DNA of 29,688 bases from a virus, in the IMG/VR virus record IMGVR_UViG_3300046538_000107, positions 1-29,688 of that record; one strand, given 5' to 3'. Below the pieces are notes generated by a model. It saw only the letters and a list, made by a program, of their open reading frames with translations. It searched no databases and was not told where the DNA came from. Made by a program: the position numbers and the translations under genes. Shown piece by piece: positions 15,351 through 22,087 of this stretch (the stretch's first letter is position 1; every line of letters begins with the position of its first letter).

Positions 15351-15779
15351 ATGACCTCAAATGACGATATTCTCCGAGCCCTTGGGCGTGTCGAAGGCAG
15401 ACTTACCGGCATAGAGGAGAATGTTTCGCTTCTCCGCAATGAGTTGAGCGATGAGAAGGACAATGCTCACCAAAGCCGGGCTGTAATCCACCAGCGCCTC
15501 GACGAGCAGATGCGGCAGATCAACTTCCTCGACAAGGTGGTGGAGATCAGCAGCGGAGTTGACGTTACTCTTCGCGAGGAGATCAAGGGGCTAAAGGCTA
15601 CGGTGGAGAAGAACCACGATGCCACACAGCCGGCCTTGGAGGACTGGAAAAGAATGAAATCGATCGGTTACGGCATATCCGGCCTGATCGCGTTTGCTGG
15701 GCTCACCGTAGGCGCTGTGGCCACATGGGCGAGTGACGGCGCGGTCTCAGCCTTGAGGCATTGGCTGAAAATAAATTGA
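15351..15779 (+). CDS. DUF1515-like coiled-coil membrane protein
   Basis: The gene encodes 142 aa. The start could be ATG 15351 or TTG 15348; GCGGGA lies close upstream. Residues about 5-95 are charged heptad-like helix (GRVEGRLTGIEENVSLLRNE), and residues about 102-125 form one transmembrane segment (YGISGLIAFAGLTVGAVATW). This resembles DUF1515, a short family known mainly from rhizobia and their phages with no assigned function. The topology also resembles proteins in lysis or structural positions. It ends the rightward late block, 3 bp from the next convergent gene. Confidence 0.65.
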   Translation: MTSNDDILRALGRVEGRLTGIEENVSLLRNELSDEKDNAHQSRAVIHQRLDEQMRQINFLDKVVEISSGVDVTLREEIKGLKATVEKNHDATQPALEDWKRMKSIGYGISGLIAFAGLTVGAVATWASDGAVSALRHWLKIN

Positions 15780-15782
15780 CGG

Positions 15783-16142
15783 CTAGTGGCCTTCCTGTTC
15801 CTTGAGGGTGGCATTCGTCATTTCAACGATGGATGTCGCGATCGATATCTGATGCGGGGTGCTTGGCGGTTCTTCGTTTAGGGCTGCATCGATCATCAGG
15901 TTGAAGCGCCCACGCACTTCCCAATGGCTCCACCCCGGCGTTTTGCCTGCCTCCACCATCGCATCGGTAGGCTCGCGTAGGGATTCGATCACCGTCATTA
16001 CTTGATTGACGAAGAGATACCAGTTGCCATCGACGTTGGTCATGACAAGAGCGGCATCCTCGGGGAGCCTGAACCTGTCTGCGTAATGCTGCGCTGCCAG
16101 CTTCCTCGCGCAGCGCTCGATCATGCTCATTGCTTTCTCCAT
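15783..16142 (-). CDS. Conserved phage protein of unknown function
   Basis: This gene encodes 119 aa, with AAGGAG eight bases ahead of ATG 16142. It is soluble and helical. Its C-terminal half has a pattern often seen in alphaproteobacterial phage proteins, 'REPTDAMVEAGKTPGWSHW' then a helix with FNLMIDAALNEE. It lies between the late block and attP and is transcribed leftward, convergent with the DUF1515-like gene (3-bp gap). After integration it would sit next to the regenerated tRNA junction. I cannot assign a role. Confidence 0.6.
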   Translation of the reverse strand: MEKAMSMIERCARKLAAQHYADRFRLPEDAALVMTNVDGNWYLFVNQVMTVIESLREPTDAMVEAGKTPGWSHWEVRGRFNLMIDAALNEEPPSTPHQISIATSIVEMTNATLKEQEGH

Positions 16143-16178
16143 CCTCAGTGCTCCTTATAGAACATCGTTAGAACCCAT

Positions 16179-16388
16179 TTTGCAAAACGCGACGGAAAAG
16201 CTGCAAAACATTCTCTTGACGAATCCGCTCAAGTCGTTGATCTGAAAGTAAAGCGGGCGTGGCGAAACTGGTAGACGCAAGGGACTTAAAATCCGTTAGA
16301 AATACTGCGTTTGCTGGATTTCTACTGCAAAACATACCATATTTTACTACCGAAAACGATGGAACAAAGCGAGATTTGCAAAACATTT
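16179..16388. other. attP: attP: tRNA-Leu core flanked by arm-type integrase sites
   Basis: Four direct copies of TGCAAAAC lie near 16181, 16202, 16326 and 16378 (the last three read CAAAACAT), two on each side of a tRNA-Leu fragment at 16253-16294. This is the layout of P and P' arms around a core. The integrase gene ends at 16388, inside the right arm. Crossover is expected in or near the anticodon loop, about 16284-16294, where identity to a tRNA gene ends. Because phage genes flank both arms, the site has not been split by integration. Confidence 0.75.
16253..16294 (+). other. 5' half of tRNA-Leu(UAA) carried in attP (not a complete tRNA)
   Basis: The fragment begins GCGGGCGTGG (acceptor stem), continues through a canonical leucine D arm (GCGAAACTGGTAGACGC) and the anticodon stem-loop AGGGA-CTTAAAA-TCC with anticodon TAA, then stops matching a tRNA. 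The 3' half is absent. A TTGACG hexamer lies at 16216-16221, but no clear -10 box follows. Confidence 0.8.
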
Positions 16389-17458
16389 CAACGTTTCTTT
16401 TTGCTGTTGAAGGCACGGACAACCTTGCTTTCATTCTCGACGTGCCGGGTATAGTGAGCGCCCATCCGCTCTGACCGGTCACCAAGCGCCGCGGCGACAT
16501 CGCCGATCTCCACGCCCGCCCGCCTCAGGTCGGCAGCATAGGTCGTTCTCAGGCCGTGCAGCGTGGTCCCCGCGCCAATCTTCCCATCCCGCTCCAGATC
16601 CCGCAGGTAGTGGCTGACCGCCGTCTGCATCTGCTTCTCGCCTTCCCATGGCGTGCCGTCCTGGCGCGTGCAAATCTCCAAAGCAGTCTTGTCCAGCTTG
16701 TCGATATATTCCTGCAGTTCCTCGACGACAGGGACCATCGTGTTTTCCTGATTCTTCCTCGCCACCTTGCGGAAGCACTTCCACCCATGCTGCGGGTGAG
16801 GGGCGTAGTCCGACCAGCGGAGCTTGACGAGCGTCTGCCCGCGGTAGCCGGCGTGTCTGGCAATGATCATCGGAGTGAGGAGGTATCGAGGCGCGTTGTC
16901 CCGCACATATGCCCATTCCTGAGCGAACCATTCCCGATTGGCGTTGGGATCTGACGTGTGGGCCTTGTCGAGCCCCTTGGCGGGGTTGGCGCGCATCTTG
17001 CGGCGCTTGACGGCCTGGCTGAACATCGATGACAGCGCGGCGACCATCTGGTCAGCGAATCGGGGCCATTTCTCTTTGGCGCACCGATCGCGGATGTCGT
17101 AGATATCGGCCTGCTCTATGTCGTCGAGGGGGTAATCGAACTCAGGACGCAGCCAGCCGAAGGCGTCGGTATAGTCCTTCTTCGTGGCGGCGGCGAGCGT
17201 CTGGTATTTCGGGCAATCGTTTTCGAACCAGTAGACGAGGGCTCCGAGCGTGCCGTCAGCGTAGGTTCTCTTTTCAGTGAGCTTCCGGCGGCCATTGTAG
17301 GCGCCTATGAAGTCCGGCATAGCCATGCGCTTTTCGAGATCGGCCCGCGTTCCATCGAAGCCGCCAATCAGTTTCTCCTTCGTAGCGCGCACATAGACGT
17401 ACCACTTCCCGCGCGCCTTGATGACGTTAAGCCCTTCCAGCTTCACTTTGACCACCAT
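16388..17458 (-). CDS. int: Tyrosine-recombinase integrase
   Basis: The product is 356 aa, starting at ATG 17458 with GGGGAG seven bases upstream. It joins attP and attB and, with an excision factor, reverses the reaction. Residues about 1-60 form an arm-binding N-terminal region, about 65-165 the core-binding SAM-like domain (KDYTDAFGWLRPE), and about 170-350 the catalytic domain. R206 (HAGYRGQTL), H301 and R304 (LHGLRTTYA) and nucleophile Y336 (GAHYTRH) are visible. The usual second His/Trp before the Tyr is replaced by Asp (LGDRS). The gene lies directly beside attP and at the end of the leftward operon. Confidence 0.92.
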   Translation of the reverse strand: MVVKVKLEGLNVIKARGKWYVYVRATKEKLIGGFDGTRADLEKRMAMPDFIGAYNGRRKLTEKRTYADGTLGALVYWFENDCPKYQTLAAATKKDYTDAFGWLRPEFDYPLDDIEQADIYDIRDRCAKEKWPRFADQMVAALSSMFSQAVKRRKMRANPAKGLDKAHTSDPNANREWFAQEWAYVRDNAPRYLLTPMIIARHAGYRGQTLVKLRWSDYAPHPQHGWKCFRKVARKNQENTMVPVVEELQEYIDKLDKTALEICTRQDGTPWEGEKQMQTAVSHYLRDLERDGKIGAGTTLHGLRTTYAADLRRAGVEIGDVAAALGDRSERMGAHYTRHVENESKVVRAFNSKKKR

Positions 17459-17687
17459 AGAGCCGCTCCCCGAATTTCCGCTTCGGGGCGGCATCCTGCT
17501 TGTTTGGATCGAGAGACGCCAGCCATTCGTCAAGGCGCTGGCGAAGATATCTTTCGCCCCTTGTGGATTCCGTGAACTTCAGCGGCCGAACGGGGCAAAC
17601 CTTCTTGAAGGTCTCGACACAGACGCCGCAATATGCAGCGGCTGATTTCTGGTCCATGGCGGCCGGCCAATATGGGATGTCAGCCAT
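17427..17687 (-). CDS. Excisionase-like DNA-binding protein
   Basis: An 86-aa protein with an AGGGAGGGG ribosome site just before ATG 17687. The centre reads as a winged helix-turn-helix of the MerR/AlpA/excisionase type (DQKSAAAYCGVCVETFKKVC, then RYLRQRLDEWLASL). The C-terminus is basic (PKRKFGERL). It overlaps the integrase start by 32 bp and lies immediately upstream of it, the normal place of a recombination directionality factor. A general regulator is the alternative. Confidence 0.75.
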   Translation of the reverse strand: MADIPYWPAAMDQKSAAAYCGVCVETFKKVCPVRPLKFTESTRGERYLRQRLDEWLASLDPNKQDAAPKRKFGERLYGGQSEAGRA

Positions 17688-17873
17688 CTACCCCTCCCTC
17701 TCTGCGGCGGCCTTCATCTTTTCAAGCTCATGAACCGCCAAGACCAGCCCGCGCTCGACGATCGTTGTCATCGAAGGCGGATAAGGCATTGATATGCGAA
17801 GGGCCTCCACGCGGCTTTTCAGTTCTGTCGTGAGGCGAATGGTGATTGTCTCTTGTTTCGCTGTATGGGCCAT
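17688..17873 (-). CDS. Ribbon-helix-helix (Arc/CopG-like) DNA-binding protein
   Basis: The gene encodes 61 aa. I place the start at ATG 17873, where GGGAGGGG sits just upstream. The N-terminal strand ETITIRLTTELKSRVEAL is the DNA-reading ribbon and first helix of RHH proteins, followed by a second helix (SMTTIVERGLVLAVHELEKM). Its stop touches the start of the excisionase-like gene (TAGATG). It may control the int-xis module. Its last codons (EREG) and the ribosome site of the next gene share a 16-bp repeat with the gene upstream. Confidence 0.75.
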   Translation of the reverse strand: MAHTAKQETITIRLTTELKSRVEALRISMPYPPSMTTIVERGLVLAVHELEKMKAAAEREG

Positions 17874-17874
17874 C

Positions 17875-18240
17875 CTACCCCTCCCTCTCTGGGATAAGCG
17901 CGCGGATGGCTGCGGCAGCACAGGACTCGCAATCCTCCCAGCCGAATTTGCCATGGGCGCACGTGTCCTGCTTCTTGGCGATGCCTGGGCGGTCAAAGCC
18001 TTCCTCGATCAGCTTCGCAGCTTCCTCAAGCGCAGCGGCTCGGGTCTCCGCTATCCTGTCCTGAAGCTGGCCGACTGCCCTGAGATATCCAAGGGCTTCC
18101 GTCTCCTTGGCCGCCAGTTCGGCACGGAGGGCTGCGATGGCTTTGGAGCCTTCAGCGCAATCGGCCGGCAATGTCGGCATATTCCGCGGCGGACGGCGTT
18201 TCGCTCCCCACCATTTTAGGCGTTCCACGATATCAGCCAT
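17875..18240 (-). CDS. Coiled-coil early protein, unknown function
   Basis: This gene encodes 121 aa from ATG 18240 (TAGATG overlap with the upstream stop). The central part is a charged helix (AALRAELAAKETEALGYLRA), followed by four Cys/His residues in DTCAHGKFGWEDCESCAA that could bind zinc. It ends in PEREG, encoded by the 16-bp repeat at 17875-17890. It resembles the poorly conserved Ea22-type early proteins of temperate phages. The function is unknown. Confidence 0.6.
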   Translation of the reverse strand: MADIVERLKWWGAKRRPPRNMPTLPADCAEGSKAIAALRAELAAKETEALGYLRAVGQLQDRIAETRAAALEEAAKLIEEGFDRPGIAKKQDTCAHGKFGWEDCESCAAAAIRALIPEREG

Positions 18241-18810
18241 CTAGGTCGTCCCCTTGCGATATTGGGAGAGGGCGGCGCGGGCGTGCTTTTCAGCGAAATA
18301 TGCCGCGATACATTCCTCAGACGTAGGCGATGGCAGGCTAACCGTCATGTCGCCATTGTCGTTGAAAACCGCATCGGCAAGTGGTTTGAGCGCACGCTCT
18401 GCCTCCTCCAGCGCCTTGACCAGCTCTGCGCATCTGGATTCGGCGGCGATCGCTTGGGCAGTTGCAAAAGTTGCGGCGCTGTCAGCGTTATCCCGTTCCG
18501 CCTCTGCCTTCTCGCATCTGGCGCGGAGTTCGGTGATCTCGTCACCCAACTGACGATCTCTGTCCGCCTTCATTCCAGCGATATTTGAAAAGCAGGGATC
18601 GCCGCTGTCGTCTTTGGCCTCCCCTTCGTTGCCGGGATCGTCCTTGAGGGTGGCGCCTCGAAGCTTGTCGGCGAGATCCTTCCACCTCTTCCTTTCGGCC
18701 TCTGAATATGGGCGGAAATCTGCGCCGGGCTCAGAGAATTGCAGGAGTTGGGTGCGTTCCCATTCTGTTAGCTCCAGCGCCACAGCCGGCAATTCCGTCT
18801 CTATGGTCAT
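18241..18810 (-). CDS. Coiled-coil early protein (Ea22-like), unknown function
   Basis: The gene encodes 189 aa, with AGGAGA eight bases ahead of ATG 18810. The protein has a polar N-terminus followed by a long coiled coil (EITELRARCEKAEAERDNAD) and a C-terminal pattern (ALKPLADAVFND, ECIAAYFAEKHARAAL) typical of small variable early proteins in leftward operons of lambda-like phages. No enzymatic signature is present. It is tightly packed with its neighbours, overlapping the previous gene by 4 bp. Confidence 0.6.
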   Translation of the reverse strand: MTIETELPAVALELTEWERTQLLQFSEPGADFRPYSEAERKRWKDLADKLRGATLKDDPGNEGEAKDDSGDPCFSNIAGMKADRDRQLGDEITELRARCEKAEAERDNADSAATFATAQAIAAESRCAELVKALEEAERALKPLADAVFNDNGDMTVSLPSPTSEECIAAYFAEKHARAALSQYRKGTT

Positions 18811-18998
18811 GGGGTGGTCTCCTGAGGGGTGAGACGGTTACGCGAGCCATGCGAACGGTTGATCTCGCGGAGCTTCGCACCGAAGCGCCTATTCGCCTCT
18901 TCCTGCGTTTCGGCGTACTCGACTGCGCCGCAGTTGCAGAATTCGGGTTGAGTATGGAAACGGGTGCATGGGCAGAAATCGTCGTGCTTAATCTTCAC
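18807..18998 (-). CDS. Small Cys-rich, probably zinc-binding protein
   Basis: This gene encodes 63 aa. The start is GTG 18998, preferred because AAGGAGG lies six bases upstream; longer readings lack one. CPCTRFHTQPEFCNC forms a C-x-C...C-x-C pair able to hold a zinc ion or form disulphides, followed by a charged helix (EEANRRFGAKLREINRSHG). It overlaps both neighbours in the leftward operon. The role is unknown; a small regulatory or anti-host protein is plausible. Confidence 0.6.
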   Translation of the reverse strand: MKIKHDDFCPCTRFHTQPEFCNCGAVEYAETQEEANRRFGAKLREINRSHGSRNRLTPQETTP

Positions 18999-19209
18999 GT
19001 CTAGCCTCCTTGAATGTCTCCCAAAGACCGTTGGCGATGATGAATTCATCTCGGCGCTCAACCATTCGCCGCAACCGCTCCACCTCTCCTGTCTCGGCTT
19101 CCTTGAGGGCGGCATCGATCGCCTTCCTCAGCACCGGCTTCGTTATCTTGCCGTCCCATGCTGAGCAGATTTTCCAGGCGGATTCGAGAGCTCGTTCCTC
19201 TGGGGTCAT
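18988..19209 (-). CDS. Small helical early protein, unknown function
   Basis: The product is 73 aa, with GGAGG six bases ahead of ATG 19209. Two helices are visible (EERALESAWKICSAWDGKI and EVERLRRMVERRDEFIIANG). The stop overlaps the start of the next gene by 11 bp, and the start overlaps the previous stop. I recognise no family. Its codon use and packing in the operon support a real gene. Confidence 0.6.
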   Translation of the reverse strand: MTPEERALESAWKICSAWDGKITKPVLRKAIDAALKEAETGEVERLRRMVERRDEFIIANGLWETFKEARRED

Positions 19210-19514
19210 GCGTCACCTCCGCATCCCTGCATCAAATGGTGGCGAGACTTTCGCTCCCACTCAGCTAGATCAGTTTGATATTGTTCTTCGAGCCACAAGG
19301 CGACGGTTCCGCTTCGCGTGGCGATAGGACGGTCTGGCCGGTCGATATTGTGGCGTTCAACATATTTGTCGAAAAGCCCGCTCTCTACCCACTCCTCGGC
19401 GCAAGAAGATGCTGCCAATGCCGAAGCGCGCCTATCCATCGCGTCCATCTGGCGAGCGCGGACGCAAAGGTCCAAGCCTTCCGACAGAAGCGTTCTGCAG
19501 GTTTCGCAACTCAT
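19206..19514 (-). CDS. Early phage protein with N-terminal Cys pair, unknown function
   Basis: This gene encodes 102 aa, with GAGGAG a few bases ahead of ATG 19514. It opens with SCETC, followed by helices (LLSEGLDLCVRARQMDAM) and an aromatic, acidic second half (VALWLEEQYQTDLAEWERK). The gene overlaps both neighbours by 4 bp. No named domain is visible. Confidence 0.6.
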   Translation of the reverse strand: MSCETCRTLLSEGLDLCVRARQMDAMDRRASALAASSCAEEWVESGLFDKYVERHNIDRPDRPIATRSGTVALWLEEQYQTDLAEWERKSRHHLMQGCGGDA

Positions 19515-19924
19515 CTCGTCTCCTCAATCGGTTTGAACAGCGCCCTCGGCGCCAGCGGGATCTTAGTCTGTCGCTTGGCTGCGCTCTGCGATACCGGGAA
19601 GCCGGCGGATTTGATCTTCTGCTTGGGAGCCGTGCGGATGCCGAGGTGCTTCTTCCGGACAGCCGCAATCCTCGCCTTCTCGGCTACATCGGCCGCTGTC
19701 TTTTCGACATGGCATTTGCGGTGTGCCGGCTTCAGGTTCGATTCCCGGTTTTCGCCGCCGTTGATCAGAGCCTTGACGTGATCGAGATCCCACTTCTTGC
19801 CGTCGATCGCGCAGCCGCAAAGGTGGCACCGGTTTCCTTCCCGTGCCATGATGCGGTCGCGGACCCTACCAGGGGCTCGGTGATCGTCTGACTTGCCGAT
19901 CCATTCTGAGACAGAGCGCGTCAC
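19511..19924 (-). CDS. HNH endonuclease
   Basis: A 137-aa protein starting at GTG 19924 with GAGGG upstream. Residues 33-72 hold a compact HNH fold: C33 and C36 (CHLCG), D48-H49 (LDHVKALINGGEN), N63 (ESNLKPAHRKCH), then H68, C71 and H72. The C-terminal 60 residues are basic and may bind DNA. It lies in the early operon near the recombination genes, where HNH proteins can act as homing, nicking or recombination nucleases. Compared with the HNH protein of the late region (11978-12580) it lacks both the N-terminal zinc cluster and the HTH. Confidence 0.85.
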   Translation of the reverse strand: MTRSVSEWIGKSDDHRAPGRVRDRIMAREGNRCHLCGCAIDGKKWDLDHVKALINGGENRESNLKPAHRKCHVEKTAADVAEKARIAAVRKKHLGIRTAPKQKIKSAGFPVSQSAAKRQTKIPLAPRALFKPIEETR

Positions 19925-20121
19925 TGGCGAGCCCTCAGCATCCGGGTCATCTCGTTCCGCTGCTCAACCAAAAGCGCACGGTTCCGCCTATGCCGCCTGC
20001 GGTTCTTCTCGATCAGCTTTTTTCGCTCGATAATGTCAGGCATGACGCGGGCCATTCGCTTCCGGTCGTTCCAGGCTGCCCAGGCGCGGAGGAATTTGGT
20101 GATGAGTTTTGCAAAGGTCAT
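19921..20121 (-). CDS. Small, very basic helical protein, unknown function
   Basis: The gene encodes 66 aa from ATG 20121, with GGGGAAGG seven bases upstream. The sequence is one long basic helix (LITKFLRAWAAWNDRKRMAR, KNRRRHRRNRALLVEQRNEM), able to bind DNA or RNA. It overlaps both neighbours by 4 bp. The function is not recognised; a recombination accessory protein is possible from context only. Confidence 0.55.
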   Translation of the reverse strand: MTFAKLITKFLRAWAAWNDRKRMARVMPDIIERKKLIEKNRRRHRRNRALLVEQRNEMTRMLRARQ

Positions 20122-20459
20122 GACGCAACCTTCCCCATAGCCCTGAAGTTGGACTGGCAGGTGCGCCACGCCTCGATGATCGCCTCGCATTTGCTGCGGG
20201 TGTTGCGATATTCCTCGTCGGCCTCGATGGCCGCGTAATAGGCTTCGCACGCGATCTGGTAGTCTTCGGCCAGGATCGCCAAAGCATCGCGCTCTGCAAC
20301 GCTACCTGTGGCCTTCAGGAAGGCGCGGGCCTTGGCTGCCTTGCGCTGGTCTTCCCGGCGTTCACGCATAGCCTTCGCGGCTGCAGCGGGTTGCGCCTGT
20401 ATTTCCAGCGTATCGAAAGCAGCATGCACAGTTTCGTCTCGGATGAGGAATGTCGCCAT
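20118..20459 (-). CDS. Conserved early protein beside the exonuclease, unknown function
   Basis: This gene encodes 113 aa. Helical, Ala- and charge-rich sequence (QPAAAAKAMRERREDQRKAA), then an acidic, aromatic half (AILAEDYQIACEAYYAAIEA) and a short Cys-containing end (WRTCQSNFRAMG). It follows the exonuclease gene with a 3-bp gap in transcription order, so it probably belongs to the recombination group. I recognise no domain. Confidence 0.55.
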   Translation of the reverse strand: MATFLIRDETVHAAFDTLEIQAQPAAAAKAMRERREDQRKAAKARAFLKATGSVAERDALAILAEDYQIACEAYYAAIEADEEYRNTRSKCEAIIEAWRTCQSNFRAMGKVAS

Positions 20460-20462
20460 AGC

Positions 20463-21119
20463 TCAGCCCGCCATCAATAGAGCGCCGGCCTCGTCGATCG
20501 ACTGAGGATCATAAGCGCGCTGCAGATCGGTGATCTTTTCCCGAACCTCCTTCAGGAAGGCGACGACTTCGCGCTCCAGTTCGAGGATCGTTTCATCATC
20601 GCGCTCCACGCGTACGCAGAAGAAGCGCATGGATTCCGGCATACGCGGGTCGAACGAGACGAAATCGCACCATTTCCTGCCGGTGCACGCCATCTGCCAC
20701 ATCATCTGCGTGACATACTTGCCGGGGACGACGCGGCGCAGGAGGGTGTCAATGTGGGTCGCGGTAATGGGACACTTGATTTCTATGAGACCATCCTCTC
20801 CGACCAGACCGTCAGGAGAGGCGCCCGTATCGCCGATATCAGGATGGGGAACGAAGCCGACCTGATCAACCTCGCAAGCCCGGTAGAACTCATAGGCGGC
20901 CCGAGCTTCCGGCTCCATATCTGTTCCCCACTGCATTGCCGCATTGGTGAAGGACTCGGTAGGAACACCAGTAAGGCGCTCGACGATGAGCTGCGCGGCG
21001 TAATTGTCCCGCGAAGTGGAGTAGCCGGATTTCGTCTTGGCAACGATATCGGCAACTCTTGACGCCGTCACGCGCCCCAGGCGCTCCATGTGCCATTCAG
21101 TGCTTCCCTGATCAGCCAT
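20463..21119 (-). CDS. YqaJ-type viral exonuclease (recombination)
   Basis: The product is 218 aa, with GGAGGAGAAGG ahead of ATG 21119. It is a PD-(D/E)xK nuclease of the lambda exonuclease/YqaJ group, which resects double-stranded ends for strand annealing. Visible motifs are VTASRVADIV near the N-terminus, E69 in GTDMEPEARA, D103 in GASPDGL, E113 and K115 in LIEIKCP, and a conserved Gln/Met-rich region (YVTQMMWQMACTGRKWCDF). It is directly downstream of, and overlaps, the ERF annealing protein gene. The pair forms a two-component phage recombination system. Confidence 0.9.
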   Translation of the reverse strand: MADQGSTEWHMERLGRVTASRVADIVAKTKSGYSTSRDNYAAQLIVERLTGVPTESFTNAAMQWGTDMEPEARAAYEFYRACEVDQVGFVPHPDIGDTGASPDGLVGEDGLIEIKCPITATHIDTLLRRVVPGKYVTQMMWQMACTGRKWCDFVSFDPRMPESMRFFCVRVERDDETILELEREVVAFLKEVREKITDLQRAYDPQSIDEAGALLMAG

Positions 21120-21915
21120 TGGCCTTCTCCTCCGCTATCTTCGCAAGGTGGTCGATGCGCCGACGCAGCGAAGCGACGACTTCGTTGAACTTATTCAGGG
21201 GAATGTCGGTGATCGCCTCGACCTTCCAAAGCTCGCAGAATTTGGCGATATCGACTTGGCCATTTTCGATCAGTTCGCGAATAACTGAACCCTGGGCTTC
21301 CGTGATAAGCTTCGCTTCTTCCTGCGACTGATCGGCCTTCCCGCCATCGTCATCAGCTGCAGCGGCCAATCCGAGGGCAGCCTTGAGCGTGTACCGCTGC
21401 AGGTAGGTGACGGTCGATCCGATCTGTTGGATGCTGTTCTTGTTGCCGCTGTCGTCTCGGCCGGCCATCAGCGTGTTTTCCTCGCTATGGCCCATGCGAT
21501 GCGATACGATGCAGGTAACGACGATCGGCTGGTTTGGCTCGGCTGTCGTGCGGTAGCGGACGGAAAGGCCATGCCTTGAGAGTATCGGCGAGATAACCGA
21601 CATGATCGACGCGAGGTCTTCATACTGGTAGTTCGTCCGGCCCTTTGACGTGGTGAAGTCGACCTTGCGGCCCTTCTTGATCTCGGGAATATCAGCCTTC
21701 GCCGCAGACATAGCTTCTTCGAAAGCCTTGCGGGCCTGGTTGGCTTCCCAGCGCTCCTGCAGCGCAAGAAGCTTGCCGAGGGTGTCAGGGTCGGCGTTGC
21801 TCGAAAGAGCGCGGTCGAGCATGTCCATAGGCGTGATTGCCGTCGACCGCTCGAAGTTGGATACGGTGGCCGGGACGCTCTGCGTATTCGGAGGCATGAT
21901 TTCAGCGGTTTGCAT
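21112..21915 (-). CDS. ERF-family single-strand annealing protein
   Basis: This gene encodes 267 aa from ATG 21915, with AGGAG seven bases upstream. The central region (FEEAMSAAKADIPEIKKGRK, NYQYEDLASIMSVISPIL, then the GSTVTYLQRYTLKAALGL block) is diagnostic of the ERF superfamily, phage proteins that anneal complementary single strands. The Asp-rich stretch (AAADDDGGKAD) after it is typical, and the C-terminal 60 residues form a separate helical domain. It pairs with the exonuclease downstream (8-bp overlap). The start overlaps the end of a small membrane-protein gene. Confidence 0.9.
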   Translation of the reverse strand: MQTAEIMPPNTQSVPATVSNFERSTAITPMDMLDRALSSNADPDTLGKLLALQERWEANQARKAFEEAMSAAKADIPEIKKGRKVDFTTSKGRTNYQYEDLASIMSVISPILSRHGLSVRYRTTAEPNQPIVVTCIVSHRMGHSEENTLMAGRDDSGNKNSIQQIGSTVTYLQRYTLKAALGLAAAADDDGGKADQSQEEAKLITEAQGSVIRELIENGQVDIAKFCELWKVEAITDIPLNKFNEVVASLRRRIDHLAKIAEEKANG

Positions 21916-22087
21916 GATATTGCTCCTGGTTGATTTTGTCCTGTTCGCCGAATTTCCGATCTGCTTCTGAAAGCGCGACAATCCCGGCGACAGCAAGAAG
22001 GCCGATAACGACGATTGCTTGATTGATTGCATGGATCTGTCGCGCGACTTCGGCGAAGTACCGGTGCTTGTCGGGGCTCTCGCTCAT
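21902..22087 (-). CDS. Small single-pass membrane protein, unknown function
   Basis: The gene encodes 61 aa, with AAGGAG eight bases ahead of ATG 22087. One hydrophobic helix is present at about residues 23-42 (QAIVVIGLLAVAGIVALSEA), with a polar N-terminus and a charged C-terminus. It overlaps both the ERF start (14 bp) and the upstream stop (4 bp). Small early membrane proteins of this kind can alter host physiology or exclude other phages, but nothing here identifies a role. Confidence 0.6.
   Translation of the reverse strand: MSESPDKHRYFAEVARQIHAINQAIVVIGLLAVAGIVALSEADRKFGEQDKINQEQYHANR

Noticed and set aside
16161-16197. Third copy of the moron cassette upstream of the 15783-16142 gene
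   Set aside because: AGAACCC and GCGACGG are present but in different order and orientation, without a hairpin or a -10 box; likely chance.
16216-16250. Complete promoter for the phage-borne tRNA half
   Set aside because: TTGACG is a good -35, but no acceptable -10 occurs 16-18 bases downstream, so it is not listed as a promoter.
16253-16340. Complete tRNA-Leu gene
   Set aside because: Only the 5' half matches; after 16294 no variable arm, T arm or acceptor 3' strand can be found.
16168-16500. Open frame across attP
   Set aside because: It runs through arm sites, the tRNA fragment and the end of the integrase gene in another frame, with no start signal.
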